Of a stretch of DNA of 20,322 nt, positions 20,225 to 20,322 are shown piece after piece. The position numbers and the translations under genes were made by a program. The DNA lies in the NCBI GenBank assembly GCA_964588705.1, contig CAZPQV010000042.1, positions 1 through 20,322 on the forward strand. Direction: 5' to 3'. The notes below the pieces were generated by a model that worked only from the letters and a program-made list of their open reading frames with translations, was not told the DNA's origin and did not search any database. Positions within the stretch are counted from its first letter, which is position 1; every line of letters begins with the position of its first letter. The stretch is from CAZPQV01 sp964588705 (GTDB lineage: Bacteria; Bacteroidota; Bacteroidia; Flavobacteriales; Weeksellaceae).

Positions 20225-20322
20225 TTCTATAAAATTCAATCTATAAATTTACAACAAATCTCAGTCCTGAACCAAAATTTTAAAATTCAAAAATAAATCC
20301 GAAATAAGGCAGTGGCGAAGAA

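Noticed and set aside
1..20322. Mobile elements, CRISPR arrays, tRNA genes, defence systems
   Set aside because: No transposase, integrase, direct-repeat/spacer pattern, cloverleaf or known defence gene was recognised; the heptamer tracts have no spacers and are not CRISPR.

Overview
The window looks like core chromosome of a flavobacterium of the Chryseobacterium/Weeksellaceae type. The sequence is AT-rich, Shine-Dalgarno sites are weak or absent, and several genes are preceded by the Bacteroidetes -7 promoter word TAnnTTTG. The gene set also fits: the type IX secretion protein PorT beside menaquinone methyltransferase MenG, ribonuclease Y next to 6S RNA and ZapA, and many lipoproteins with short signal peptides. 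I see no phage, insertion sequence, CRISPR array, tRNA or rRNA gene.

Layout. 1-2404: the N-terminal part of an alanine/glycine:cation symporter (cut by the window edge), a secreted protein of unknown function, a DUF962/Mpo1-like membrane protein and two small lipoproteins. 2445-5486: NAD(P)HX repair enzyme, MscL channel and D-3-phosphoglycerate dehydrogenase. 5704-7884: isopentenyl diphosphate isomerase, glycine cleavage T protein and a small heat-shock protein. 8057-9396: a secreted Cys/His-motif protein coupled to an ArsC-like protein, then a BON-LysM protein. 9626-12030: an unusual amidohydrolase and a hotdog thioesterase. 12186-14695: ribonuclease Y, 6S RNA, ZapA and a coiled-coil protein. 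14841-16937: PorT, MenG and a membrane-anchored protein of unknown function, in one operon. 17048-20224: a FabH-like ketosynthase, a membrane metallophosphoesterase and two overlapping hotdog thioesterases.

The genes serve cofactor repair, serine/glycine and one-carbon metabolism, isoprenoid and menaquinone supply, envelope and secretion functions, RNA decay and division. Gene pairs that overlap by a single base (TAATG) occur three times and point to translational coupling.

The signal I find most worth a second look is non-coding. Four intergenic tracts (6214-6255, 8834-8882, 12151-12185, 13838-13900) are imperfect tandem repeats with a strict 7-base period. Their words differ from tract to tract but are related, and all have the same orientation relative to the transcription of neighbouring genes. 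Two of them start or stop exactly at a stop codon. The window also holds a well-formed 6S RNA between zapA and rny that is invisible to ORF calling.
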